A stretch of DNA of 64,000 nt from Candidatus Halobonum tyrrellensis G22 (GTDB lineage: Archaea; Halobacteriota; Halobacteria; Halobacteriales; Haloferacaceae): positions 1 to 64,000 of the forward strand of contig NZ_ASGZ01000070.1 of the NCBI RefSeq assembly GCF_000495475.1. The letters are read 5' to 3'. The notes under the pieces are model-generated. The model saw only the letters and a list, made by a program, of their open reading frames with translations, was not told the DNA's origin and ran no database searches. The position numbers were made by a program, and so were the translations under genes. This document shows positions 44,775 to 54,200 of this stretch, one piece after another. How positions within the stretch are numbered: the stretch's first letter is position 1; every line of letters begins with the position of its first letter.

Positions 44775-46667
44775 ATGGACAACGCCATACGTCTATTCGG
44801 GCTCGCACTCCTCTTGGTCGTCGGCACCGCCGCCGCACCGATAGCCACAGCACTCCCGCCGACGCCCGTCCCCGGTGACGGACCACCGGAACCCACGCCG
44901 CCGTCGACACCCACCGCCACGCCGTCGGCACCGTCGACGCCGACAACTCCCGCGACTCCAGCCGCGCCCGCGAACGGCACCGGCACGAACGGCTCGACGG
45001 TCAACGGCAGCGGCGTATGTAGCGGCGTCAGCGGAATCGGTGGACAAGTCTGCAACGGACTCGTCCGGACCGTCGGCGCCGTCGTTGACGATGTGACCGA
45101 CTGGGTACTCACCCAATTTCAGAACGCGGCAGAGTCCGTCGTCGAGATGTTGGTGAGTCGTCCCGTTCCGCTTCGGAACGGAAACGTCGCGCTCGCGGGT
45201 GAACCGACCAATCCGCCGATGACCACGGTCCGTGCCGTGTGGCTCAACGTTGGCCTCCCGGCCGCCCTCGGCGTGTGGATTCTCGGAATGCTCCTGCTTC
45301 GACTCACCGCGTTCCTGCCATCCGGCCCGACGGTTGAGGCGAAGACGAAGCTCTCGGAGGGGTGGATCGCGCTGTTTCGGATTCTGGCGTCGTGGGTCTG
45401 GTGTTCGCTCGTGTTGCATCTCTCGTTGGGCATCGCGCAAACGTTCGCGCCTGCCGGCGAGGAGATCTTCGCGAGCCTCCAATCCGTGATCGGGACTGCC
45501 GGCGGTGCCGGCGTCGCCGCGCTCCTGATCTACCTGTCCTCAGGAGTCCTGCTCGCGCTGATCGCGATCGTGTTCGGGCTGTCGTACGTGGCGCCGTTCA
45601 TCCTGATGCCGGTGTACCCGGTGTTCATCGCGCTGTCGCTGCCGGACATCTGGATCTTCGAGTGGATCGCCGAGAAAGGCGAGTTCTTCCGCTCGCTGTT
45701 CGCGCCCGCGGCGCTCATGCCTGTGCCCACGGCGATTATCCTCGGTGTCGGCTACCCGGTCGTGAACGCACTTCGAGGACAACTCGGCTGGGCGGCGGGG
45801 CTGGTCATCGGCTCTGACGTGATCACAGTGATGGTGCTGACACTGTGGTTCACGGCGTTGACTGCCCCGTTGTTCTTATTCGTTGGCGGTCGAAAGATGC
45901 GCCCATTACAGATGTTCGCCACTGGCGCTCTCGGCGCGGCCGCTGGACGCAGCCTCTCACGGCCCAACCTGAACCTCGGTGGTTCGGGCGGGTCGGAATC
46001 CAGCGGTAGTGCCGCAGGAACCGGTAACGCCGGCGCCGGGCGGACGGTCGACCCGCTGAACGGGTCGCCGTTCTCACGCGAGAACGACGGCGCCTTCGGT
46101 GGACGGCTTGGGCCGGCAGATAGTCCCGAGGTTGCCGGTCAACTCGGCGATGGCAGTTCGACGGTTGAGGGTGTCAGCGGGCCGCCGGCACCCACGGCGT
46201 CGCCCTCGTTTGGAGCGAGCGGTAGTGCGAGTGGGGGCGCGTCAGCTGGGTCGTCGTCGTCGAGTAGTTCCACGACGAGCAGTAGCGCGAGTTCGAGCAA
46301 GTGGGATCGAATCACCAGCCGGCCGACGCAGGAGTACGCCGACAGCGTTCCTGACGGCGTCGGCTTCGAGAAAGCGGCGACGCGATCGGAACTCGACCGA
46401 GACCAGTACAATGCAGGCTACTTCGACGATGACGGTGAGTTCAAAACGGTCAGTGACGGGAATTCGAATTCTGGCTGGCTCCTCGATGAAGGAGGTCTAA
46501 AGCGCGTATCACGAGGGCACGAAGATGATCCCGTCGTTCTCTACGACGAGCCGAACGACGTTGCCCATGACGCCCGGAGCGTCGTTCAGGACGGAGAGTA
46601 CCAACAGGGACGGTACGAGCGGCAGCATCAAGACAGCGTTCGTGCCGTTCAGGAGACTCGGCTATGA
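44775..46667 (+). CDS. VirB6/TrbL-like polytopic conjugation protein
   Basis: 630 residues. A signal peptide (residues 1-26, ending APIATA) and a Pro/Thr-rich exposed linker (about 30-75; PPEPTPPSTPTATPS) lead to about seven membrane helices (about 155-395). A long Gly/Ser-rich cytoplasmic C-terminus follows (SSSSSSTTSSSASSSK near 495), ending in a small acidic domain. This plan matches VirB6/TrbL inner-membrane channel components. Its stop overlaps the next start by four bases. Second gene of the transfer operon. Confidence 0.8.
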   Translation: MDNAIRLFGLALLLVVGTAAAPIATALPPTPVPGDGPPEPTPPSTPTATPSAPSTPTTPATPAAPANGTGTNGSTVNGSGVCSGVSGIGGQVCNGLVRTVGAVVDDVTDWVLTQFQNAAESVVEMLVSRPVPLRNGNVALAGEPTNPPMTTVRAVWLNVGLPAALGVWILGMLLLRLTAFLPSGPTVEAKTKLSEGWIALFRILASWVWCSLVLHLSLGIAQTFAPAGEEIFASLQSVIGTAGGAGVAALLIYLSSGVLLALIAIVFGLSYVAPFILMPVYPVFIALSLPDIWIFEWIAEKGEFFRSLFAPAALMPVPTAIILGVGYPVVNALRGQLGWAAGLVIGSDVITVMVLTLWFTALTAPLFLFVGGRKMRPLQMFATGALGAAAGRSLSRPNLNLGGSGGSESSGSAAGTGNAGAGRTVDPLNGSPFSRENDGAFGGRLGPADSPEVAGQLGDGSSTVEGVSGPPAPTASPSFGASGSASGGASAGSSSSSSSTTSSSASSSKWDRITSRPTQEYADSVPDGVGFEKAATRSELDRDQYNAGYFDDDGEFKTVSDGNSNSGWLLDEGGLKRVSRGHEDDPVVLYDEPNDVAHDARSVVQDGEYQQGRYERQHQDSVRAVQETRL

Positions 46668-48190
46668 CTGACGACGTTGATTACAGCGAAGCAAGTGAAG
46701 CGGCTCTCAAACGGGATGGACATACCTGCCAGCTCTGTGGGACGGTCGGATACCCGAAGACGGAGCATGGTCTCGCAGCTGTCCCGGTTGATCCTGACGA
46801 TCACCAGAGAGAGAACCTCGTCACGGTATGCCACGAGTGTTTGAAAAAGGACGACCAGCGACTTCGAGAAGAGGTATCGACCGCCAAGGCGCGCCGCCAA
46901 CGTAGGACAGCTAAGGACACTTCGCGTACTCCTTCCGATAGCCGAGATTCTACCCCCTCAATCGGGACCCGGCTTCGGACAGCCATCGGGTCTGCTGGAC
47001 ATGGGTTACAGTCTCTGCTTCGCGAGTCGAGGACAGCTGATACAGAGAAGAGCGACGAACTGATCCATCGAGTTGCCCGTCGAGATAACTACAATTGTCA
47101 AGTTTGCGGGAATATTGTCACTCCTCGAGGTCGCGTAGGGTATCTAATCGACGCGGTGGAGCCACAGAAGAACACGGATGACCCAGTAGACAACAACATC
47201 ACAGTCTGCTGGGATTGTGGTGAATGGAAGGAGATCGAAGCCGTCGATCGAATAACGAGTCGGGCGATCGATCTCAAGACCGCAGAGAGGAAGCCGTCGC
47301 TGAGATACGCGAAGGCGTCTCTGCGTGAGTTCACCGAGAAACTCCGCGTCTTCGCTCACACGGGGCGAGCAGTACTTCTCCGACGAGCGCTCGTCGCAAC
47401 GATCGGGCTAGCGCTGCTACTCGCGATAGGTGTTGCAGCTGCCGGCGCTGTGGGTGCCTTATTCGTCTCACCGGATACCGGTATTCAGTGGGTCGAATCC
47501 ACGCTCGCTCAGTACCAGACACTCGGAGCGCTGCTCCTCGCTCAGCCCTGGATCGCTCTCGTCGGTATCGGCGTCGGATACGTGATTCACACCTATGAGC
47601 AAGAGCGTGCCTACGAGCGGGAACTGTTCCGGAAGGAACGACGACGCGGTGAGACACCGTCGGTTGGTCACGGCCGCCCGCGCTGGCAGTTCGTCGCCGG
47701 CCTCGCCGCCGTTGGCCTGTTCGGCGCGGTCGACTGGATACTCGTTCGCCACGGTGTCTTCCCCGACGGGATGTTGTTCGGTGCACTCGTCTTCTGGAGC
47801 GTCGGGTCGGCCGGCGTCGCGTTCTACCTCCGGAAGGTACTCCGGGAGGACCGCGATATCCATGGCCAACCGGTCAATCCCGCACCGTGGGTGTTCGCCG
47901 CTCGGTACGCGCTGTTCGTCGCACTCGCTGGTGCCGTCGCCTCCTACCTCACCACCGTCTCGCTCCTCCCGCCGGCTATCTTCGAGTCCGCGCTGATCGC
48001 CGTCCCACTCGTCGGCGTGCTGTACGTCGGTCGCCGGCTGGCCGAACAGCGGACAGTGTGGGGTGCTCGCACGATGTACAGCATTCGCTCGGTTATCGAC
48101 CGCGTGTGGTCGCTCGACGACGACTGGCCGCCGACCGAACAGAACCAGAAAACCGCGAATCCTGACGACACAGAGCCGCACAACGGCTAA
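46664..48190 (+). CDS. Membrane protein with two HNH-like zinc knuckles
   Basis: 508 residues. Two N-terminal HNH-like zinc units: CQLC with CHEC (residues about 18-60) and CQVC with CWDC (about 145-190). Both keep the flanking Arg-Asp and the NLVTVC / NITVC strand, but the catalytic H-H pair of active HNH nucleases is not in place. From about 225 to 460 there are six or seven membrane helices with a charged central loop. The protein looks like an inner-membrane transfer component with degenerate HNH domains for nucleic-acid or protein binding. It is coupled to the VirB6-like gene upstream by overlap. I know no close match. Confidence 0.72.
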   Translation: MTDDVDYSEASEAALKRDGHTCQLCGTVGYPKTEHGLAAVPVDPDDHQRENLVTVCHECLKKDDQRLREEVSTAKARRQRRTAKDTSRTPSDSRDSTPSIGTRLRTAIGSAGHGLQSLLRESRTADTEKSDELIHRVARRDNYNCQVCGNIVTPRGRVGYLIDAVEPQKNTDDPVDNNITVCWDCGEWKEIEAVDRITSRAIDLKTAERKPSLRYAKASLREFTEKLRVFAHTGRAVLLRRALVATIGLALLLAIGVAAAGAVGALFVSPDTGIQWVESTLAQYQTLGALLLAQPWIALVGIGVGYVIHTYEQERAYERELFRKERRRGETPSVGHGRPRWQFVAGLAAVGLFGAVDWILVRHGVFPDGMLFGALVFWSVGSAGVAFYLRKVLREDRDIHGQPVNPAPWVFAARYALFVALAGAVASYLTTVSLLPPAIFESALIAVPLVGVLYVGRRLAEQRTVWGARTMYSIRSVIDRVWSLDDDWPPTEQNQKTANPDDTEPHNG

Positions 48191-48204
48191 CTTCGATTCA
48201 ACCA

Positions 48205-49263
48205 ATGAGCAACAGAAGCCGCGATCCCCACCGACGGGTACTCGATGAGTTCGGCGCCGACGACGAGATCGTCGGCGTCGATATCGACTACAGTATCGAC
48301 GACCTCAAACTGTTCATCCCTGCGATGTTCAGTGCTCTCATCGTCGTCCTACTCAGTTCCCGCTTCGGCGGGCGCTGGGGGACGACCATCGGCCTCGTAG
48401 GAGCGGTCGCGATCTTCCTCGTGGCCGGCGCAGTCGTGTACATCGCGCCGAACCACATGACTCCGCATCGGTGGCTCACCCGCATCGCACGGTTCGCCAC
48501 CCGCGAGACCACCCGCTCCGCCGTGGACACAGCCCCCGACGACCGGCCCGATTCGTTGACGCAGGTCGCCCGGTTCGTCCCCGAGGCCGACGCAGTGGAG
48601 CGACAGGACGGCCAGCTCGTTGCCGCCATCCGTGTCGACCCGGCGAACATGGCGCTCGCGACCCACGACGAGTGGGACAGTGCCGCCAATGCACTCGGAA
48701 GTGCGTTGAACACGCTCGGCTTCCCGATTCAGATCCACGCCAGCGCCCGGTCGATTGACCCCGAGCGGATCACCGAGAGCTATCGCGACCGACGAGACGA
48801 CCCCGACGTCCAGGCGAACGACGCACTGCGCGAGATCGTCGAGACGTACGAGACACGCCTGCCGGCGGAGTTCCGAGCGCGTGGCACCAGCCTCCGCGAG
48901 TATCACATCCTCGTGCCGGTCAGCATCCGTGACGTACAGTTGGCCGAGCGAGGAGCCACGTCCCAACTCCAGTCGCTTCCCTACGTCGGTGGGTTGCTCG
49001 CGTTCATCGGTGCCGAGAGTAGCGGGCTCTCGGACGCCGAGATCGAACAGCAACAGCGCGAGACGCTCGAACAGCGCCTCGATGACGTACAGGCGGCCAT
49101 TCGCGGCCTCGATTCGTGCGACTGTGAACCCGTCTCCGCCGACCGGCTCGCCACGCTGATCGAGGAATTCTGGACGGGTCGCCGCACGCAGTACCGCTCA
49201 TCGACCGACCGCGTTCGGTCCATGCCCGTCGTCACGGTTGGCGACGCCGACAGGAGGGCCTAA
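48205..49263 (+). CDS. PrgI-like conjugation membrane protein
   Basis: 352 residues. Two membrane helices near the N-terminus (about 36-52 and 58-78; FIPAMFSALIVVLLSS and TTIGLVGAVAIFLVAG) as in PrgI/VirB3 proteins, then a soluble domain (about 110-350) resembling the N-terminal part of VirB4 proteins, with a Tyr-His-Ile-Leu-Val strand. It lies three bases before the VirB4 gene. In archaeal and Gram-positive transfer systems, PrgI anchors VirB4 at the membrane. Confidence 0.82.
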   Translation: MSNRSRDPHRRVLDEFGADDEIVGVDIDYSIDDLKLFIPAMFSALIVVLLSSRFGGRWGTTIGLVGAVAIFLVAGAVVYIAPNHMTPHRWLTRIARFATRETTRSAVDTAPDDRPDSLTQVARFVPEADAVERQDGQLVAAIRVDPANMALATHDEWDSAANALGSALNTLGFPIQIHASARSIDPERITESYRDRRDDPDVQANDALREIVETYETRLPAEFRARGTSLREYHILVPVSIRDVQLAERGATSQLQSLPYVGGLLAFIGAESSGLSDAEIEQQQRETLEQRLDDVQAAIRGLDSCDCEPVSADRLATLIEEFWTGRRTQYRSSTDRVRSMPVVTVGDADRRA

Positions 49264-49266
49264 CTC

Positions 49267-51222
49267 ATGCCACTCATCAAGACACTACTCGACCGCTTCA
49301 CCAGCATCGACGTCGACGACAATCAGCAGTTCGACGAGGCCGAAGCGCACGCGCAGAACGTCGGTCCCGCAAGCGTCCGGCTCGAATCCGACGCCACCCG
49401 GTCAGGTGACCAGTGGGTCAAGACGCTCATGATCACGGACTGGCCCGATACGGCGAACCCGGGTCATCTCGATGCGATCACCACCCATCCAAGCGCCGAC
49501 GTGGGCCTCTCGATTCACGCCGAACCCCGCGAGACGGAGCAGGCCATCACACAGGTCGAAAACGCGATCCGCGACCTCCAGGCCGTCCACCAGGGCAAAC
49601 AGGAGAACGGCGACCCGTCTATCGGCCTCACCGAACGCCGGATCAGTGACCACGAGGATGTACTGACCCAACTCACTGACGAGTCGCAGTCGATCTTCGA
49701 CGTGTCTGCCTACCTTCCCGTCCGAGGCGAATCGAAAGAGCAGGTCGAACAGCGGTGCCAGCGGATTCGCGCCGAACTCGAAAAGCAACAGCTCACCGTG
49801 CGGTCGGTCGACTACGACCAGTCGGATGGGCTGGTGAGCGCGAGCCCCATCGCGAAAGACACCATCAGCGAGTGGCTGCCGAGTGCGACCACGCCGATGC
49901 TCGGGAGCGCCCTCGGCGCACTCTTCCCGTTCTCGGCGTCGACGCTCATCGAGGAGTCGGGGGTGCTGTATGGCTACCACGCGACGACGGACGCGCCCGT
50001 CGTCGTGGATCGCTTCCAGCGGCCGAACGGCTACAACGTCCTCGCGGCCGCCCAGGTCGGGTCGGGGAAGTCGGTCACGGCGAAACTCCTGAACCTCCGT
50101 GAGATCGCGAACGACCCCGAGACGATCCTCATCATGGTCGACCCGCTGGAGGGCTTCCGCAGTCTCGCAGACGAACTCGACGCGGAACACATCGTCGTCG
50201 GCGGGCGCCAGCAGATCAACTCGCTCGAAATCGAGGCGACACCACAGCACGTCCTTGAACGCACCTCCGAACTCAACCCGTACGGTCAGCGCGTGTCGAG
50301 CGTGATGGGCTTCTTCACGACCTACTTCGGCCACATCGACAGCGCCGGCTCTGGACTCGATAAGGAGGAGCGTGCAATCCTCGGTGACGCCGTTCACGAG
50401 GCGTATCGCCGGCAGGGCATCACGACCGACCCCACAACCCACAGCAACGAGAGCCCCACCGTCATCGATGTGTTCGAGATTCTCGGCGAGATGGCCGAGG
50501 ACGTCAACGCGTTCGTGGAGGAAGCAGAGTCGGATTTGACCGAGGTGACCGCGACCGAGTCAGAGCAGTGGGGCGAACTCGCTGCCAATCTCCGCATCTC
50601 GATGCGGCCGTTCACGGGTGATGGCGAGTTCGCGAACCTCGCCGGGTCGTCCGACATCGACCTCGAGGGTGAGACAGTCTCGTATCTCGATCTCCAGCAG
50701 GGCGAGGCCGACCAGGAGATCGCGCTCATGTTGCAGGTGCTGTTCGATACGGTGTACGAACGCGCCAAGCAGACGGACAAGCGAGTGATCCTCGCGATCG
50801 ACGAGGCTCACTACCTGATGCAGAGCAAGGGGTCACTCGACTGGCTCGAACGCGCCTATCGCCACAGCCGGCACCACGACCTGAGCGTCCACCTGGTCAC
50901 GCAGGAGATGAGCGACTTCTTCGTCCACGAGAAGGCCGAGGTGCTGGCGAACGAGTCCTCTATCAAACTGCTTCAGAAACTCCCTGGTCTCTCGGAAGAG
51001 CATCGGAAGAAGCTCGGCTTGAGCGCGCGAGAGGCGCAGTTCCTCCGTGACGCGAAGCCCGGCACCCGCGAGCGTGGGTACAGTCACGCGCTCGTCTGCG
51101 TCCAAGACGAGGGCCGGTACCCGGTGAAGGTCACGGCGCTTCCCGAGGAGATGGAGATCGTCAACCCGCCCGAGGACGAGCCGGACGACGAGAGTGCCGT
51201 CGGCTCGGGGGTGACCGTATGA
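49267..51222 (+). CDS. virB4: VirB4/TraC-type conjugation ATPase
   Basis: 651 residues. Residues 1-200 form the VirB4 N-terminal domain. The RecA-like ATPase follows: Walker A AAQVGSGKSVTAK (about 261-273), Walker B VILAIDEAHYLM (about 504-515), and VTQEMSDFF carrying the Gln sensor. Length fits VirB4. It should energise pilus or channel assembly at the cytoplasmic face. The next gene starts inside its last codons (ATGA overlap), so it is coupled to the VirD4-like ATPase. Confidence 0.93.
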   Translation: MPLIKTLLDRFTSIDVDDNQQFDEAEAHAQNVGPASVRLESDATRSGDQWVKTLMITDWPDTANPGHLDAITTHPSADVGLSIHAEPRETEQAITQVENAIRDLQAVHQGKQENGDPSIGLTERRISDHEDVLTQLTDESQSIFDVSAYLPVRGESKEQVEQRCQRIRAELEKQQLTVRSVDYDQSDGLVSASPIAKDTISEWLPSATTPMLGSALGALFPFSASTLIEESGVLYGYHATTDAPVVVDRFQRPNGYNVLAAAQVGSGKSVTAKLLNLREIANDPETILIMVDPLEGFRSLADELDAEHIVVGGRQQINSLEIEATPQHVLERTSELNPYGQRVSSVMGFFTTYFGHIDSAGSGLDKEERAILGDAVHEAYRRQGITTDPTTHSNESPTVIDVFEILGEMAEDVNAFVEEAESDLTEVTATESEQWGELAANLRISMRPFTGDGEFANLAGSSDIDLEGETVSYLDLQQGEADQEIALMLQVLFDTVYERAKQTDKRVILAIDEAHYLMQSKGSLDWLERAYRHSRHHDLSVHLVTQEMSDFFVHEKAEVLANESSIKLLQKLPGLSEEHRKKLGLSAREAQFLRDAKPGTRERGYSHALVCVQDEGRYPVKVTALPEEMEIVNPPEDEPDDESAVGSGVTV

Positions 51223-54200
51223 GCGACGCTCGTGAGTACCTCCGCGTCCGGCCTTCCTCGCAGTCGCTTCACACCGAGGCGATTCCGCGGTTGATCGAGA
51301 GCCTCCACAAGGTGACGGTCGAGGAGTCCACGAGTGGCTTCATGCGGCTGTTGCCGGGCGACGGGTCGTACCCTCCACAGTTCGAGTTCCTCGCGTTGAG
51401 CGAGGGCGCAGACGAGCCTGTTGAGTTCTACGTTGGCGCCGACGGCGACCTCACAACGTTGGAGGATCGGCTGGAGTCAATGTATCCGACCACGTTCGAC
51501 ATCGACCGCGTCGAGATGGACATCGCCCACCGGCTTGTCCATCCTGTGGAGTACCAGCGGGAGGAGTTCGTGGATCGGTTGGACAGCGATTCCCTCTACT
51601 ACACGCCCAGTGCGGAGGACATGGTTGACGACGGCACCAGCGGGCTGAGCATCCTCGGTGACGGTGGCCTCGTGACGAAGGGGGGAACCGAGGAAGACAG
51701 GGACGACGCAGCTGACTCGGATGAGCAGGTGGACGACCCAGACGACGAGGAGGACACGCCCGATCCGACGGCGGTCGAGTACAGCAACGGGACGTTCCGC
51801 CTCGATGATGCACAGCGTGGCGTCGACCCAACTACGCTTACCCGGCCGACGTTGACCGACGACGGCACCGTGCTTGCCCGCCCGCCACTCGGTGATCTCG
51901 CACCGATGGGCGTTCGGTGGCACGCGCTCGCGGAGGAGCGCAAGCAAGACTGGATGATGACCATCGCGGATTTCCACGACCAGACGGCCTCACCCTCGGA
52001 TGACTCCGAGCGCCGGGTGCCGCTCGCGACGATCATCGACCATCTCGTCGAGGCGGAAGCGCCCATCGCTTTTCAGGTCGTGTTTCGCAAGAAGCCGGAC
52101 TGGTCGCCCGACGCATGGCAACGGAAACACGACATCAAGCACAACCTCGATACGTGGTACGGGAAGATCTGGGACTTCATCGAGCCGACGACGCCCGATG
52201 ACCACGAGTTGAGCGACCGCGACGAAATGCGGTTGGACCAACTCGACGACAAGCAACCCAAGCGGACGTTCACCGTCAACGCCCGCGCCGTCGCGATCCC
52301 GAGTAACGACGAGACGGAGGAAGAACTTGACACACGCCTTGATGCGCTCGCGTCGGGGTTCGACTCACTCGATGGTGAGTTCTACCAGTTCAGCGGCCAT
52401 CGTCTGCGCAGGAGTGGCTTCCGGCAGTCCAAGAAAGAGCAGTACGCCCGGAACGCGCTGGAGCGTCTACTGGACCGAGAGTTGGTTACTGGTGGGCGAA
52501 AGACCCGGTTCGATTTCACGCTTAACGCAAGCGAACTCGCGAACCTCATCACGGTGCCATCGGGCGAGAATCTCTCGATGGAAGGCCGCCGCGGGACCGA
52601 CGCGAAACAGGAGAGTCAGAACCCCCTCCAGCGGCCCGCGCCTGATCACGCCGACGAGTTCCACGACACGGGCGGGTTGGCGATCGGCCGGGCGCTAGAT
52701 GAGACGGGGACGCCGGAGGACGACCCGACGTACGTCCCGCCGTCGTTGCTTCCCACTCACTACGGCCGGTTCGGGACGACCGGATCGGGCAAGTCGAAGG
52801 CGCTGATCAACGACGCGCTCTCGCTGTACGAGCACACGGACGGGCCGATCGTCCTAGTTGACCCGAAAGGCGACGGCCTGCCCGAGAACTACATGCGGTC
52901 TCATGCCGCCCGCTTCGGCGTCGACGACATGGAGCAGAACGTCGTCCACTTCTCGATTCCCGACGTGCTTCCGGGCTTCTCGTTCTTCAATCTCCAGCCG
53001 GCGCTCGATAACGGACTGAGTCGGATCGACGCGATCCAGCGGACGGCGGACCATTACGAGGAGATCCTCAAACTCACGATGGGGAGCGCGAAATACGAGA
53101 GCGCAACCGTCGCGCCGACGCTCATTCGAGCACTTATCTCCGCGCTGTTCGACTCGGAGCACGGCCGGGACAACGGGCAGTACCGTGCCGACGAGGATTA
53201 CTTCGCCCACCGACAGCTCGAATACGCGCTCGACCAGTTGTGGCAAGCCGGCCCACCGGAACCACAGCCCGAACTCGCCCCACAGTCGTCGGACCCGGAT
53301 GATCGTCGGCGGATCGACCGACAACTCCAGTTGGACCAGACCGCATTCAGCCGTGTAATGGGCGGGGTCAGCAACCGCCTCGCGTACGTCTCCCAAGACG
53401 GCCGGCTGCGAGATATCTTCAACAACACCGACCAAGAGTTCGACTTCCGGGAGGTGCTTGACGAGAATACGGTCGTCATCTTCGACCTCGGCGATCTGCG
53501 GGCGGAGCCGACGAAACTCCTCAGCGGGCTCATCTTGAGCAACCTCGAGGACGCGCTTCGAGAACAGTCGGACAGTCTCTCAGAGAAACCCGAGGAGTAC
53601 GTGGTGAACCTGCTCGTCGACGAGGCGGCGTCGGTCGTCACCTCCGACATCATGAATCGACTGCTCGAACAGGGGCGTGGCTTCCGGCTGTCGGTCGGGT
53701 TGTCGATGCAGTTCCCCGAACAGATCGAGGAAGAAGGCGGTAGACGGCTCTACCTGAACGCGCTCAACAACATCGGGACGACGCTCGTCGGGAAGATCTC
53801 GGTCGACCGCGAGATCGCGGAGGCGATGGCCCACGAGGAGATGAGTCCGCGCGAGTTCAAGGACCGAATTGCGTCGTTGCCACGTGGCGAGTGGATCGCG
53901 CAGGTGCCGAGTCCGACGTTCGGTGAGACGGGTCCCAAGCCGTTCAGCGTTGACCCGCTGCCGATTCCCGAGGGGCACCCTGAGAGTGACGACCCGTTCA
54001 CCGGCGAGGAGTCGAAGCGTGTCGAGAACGCCATCGACCGCATACAGACGCAGACGGACGATGAGTTCGGTGTGCCCGAACCGGAGCCCGAGCCGCGCGA
54101 CTCCCCGGAGGACGTACAGGAGCGACTCAGCACGGCGAACGCCGACCTCGATCAGGCGCTCGCCAGAGTGGTTCGGACGATCCAGCTCCGACACGAGGTG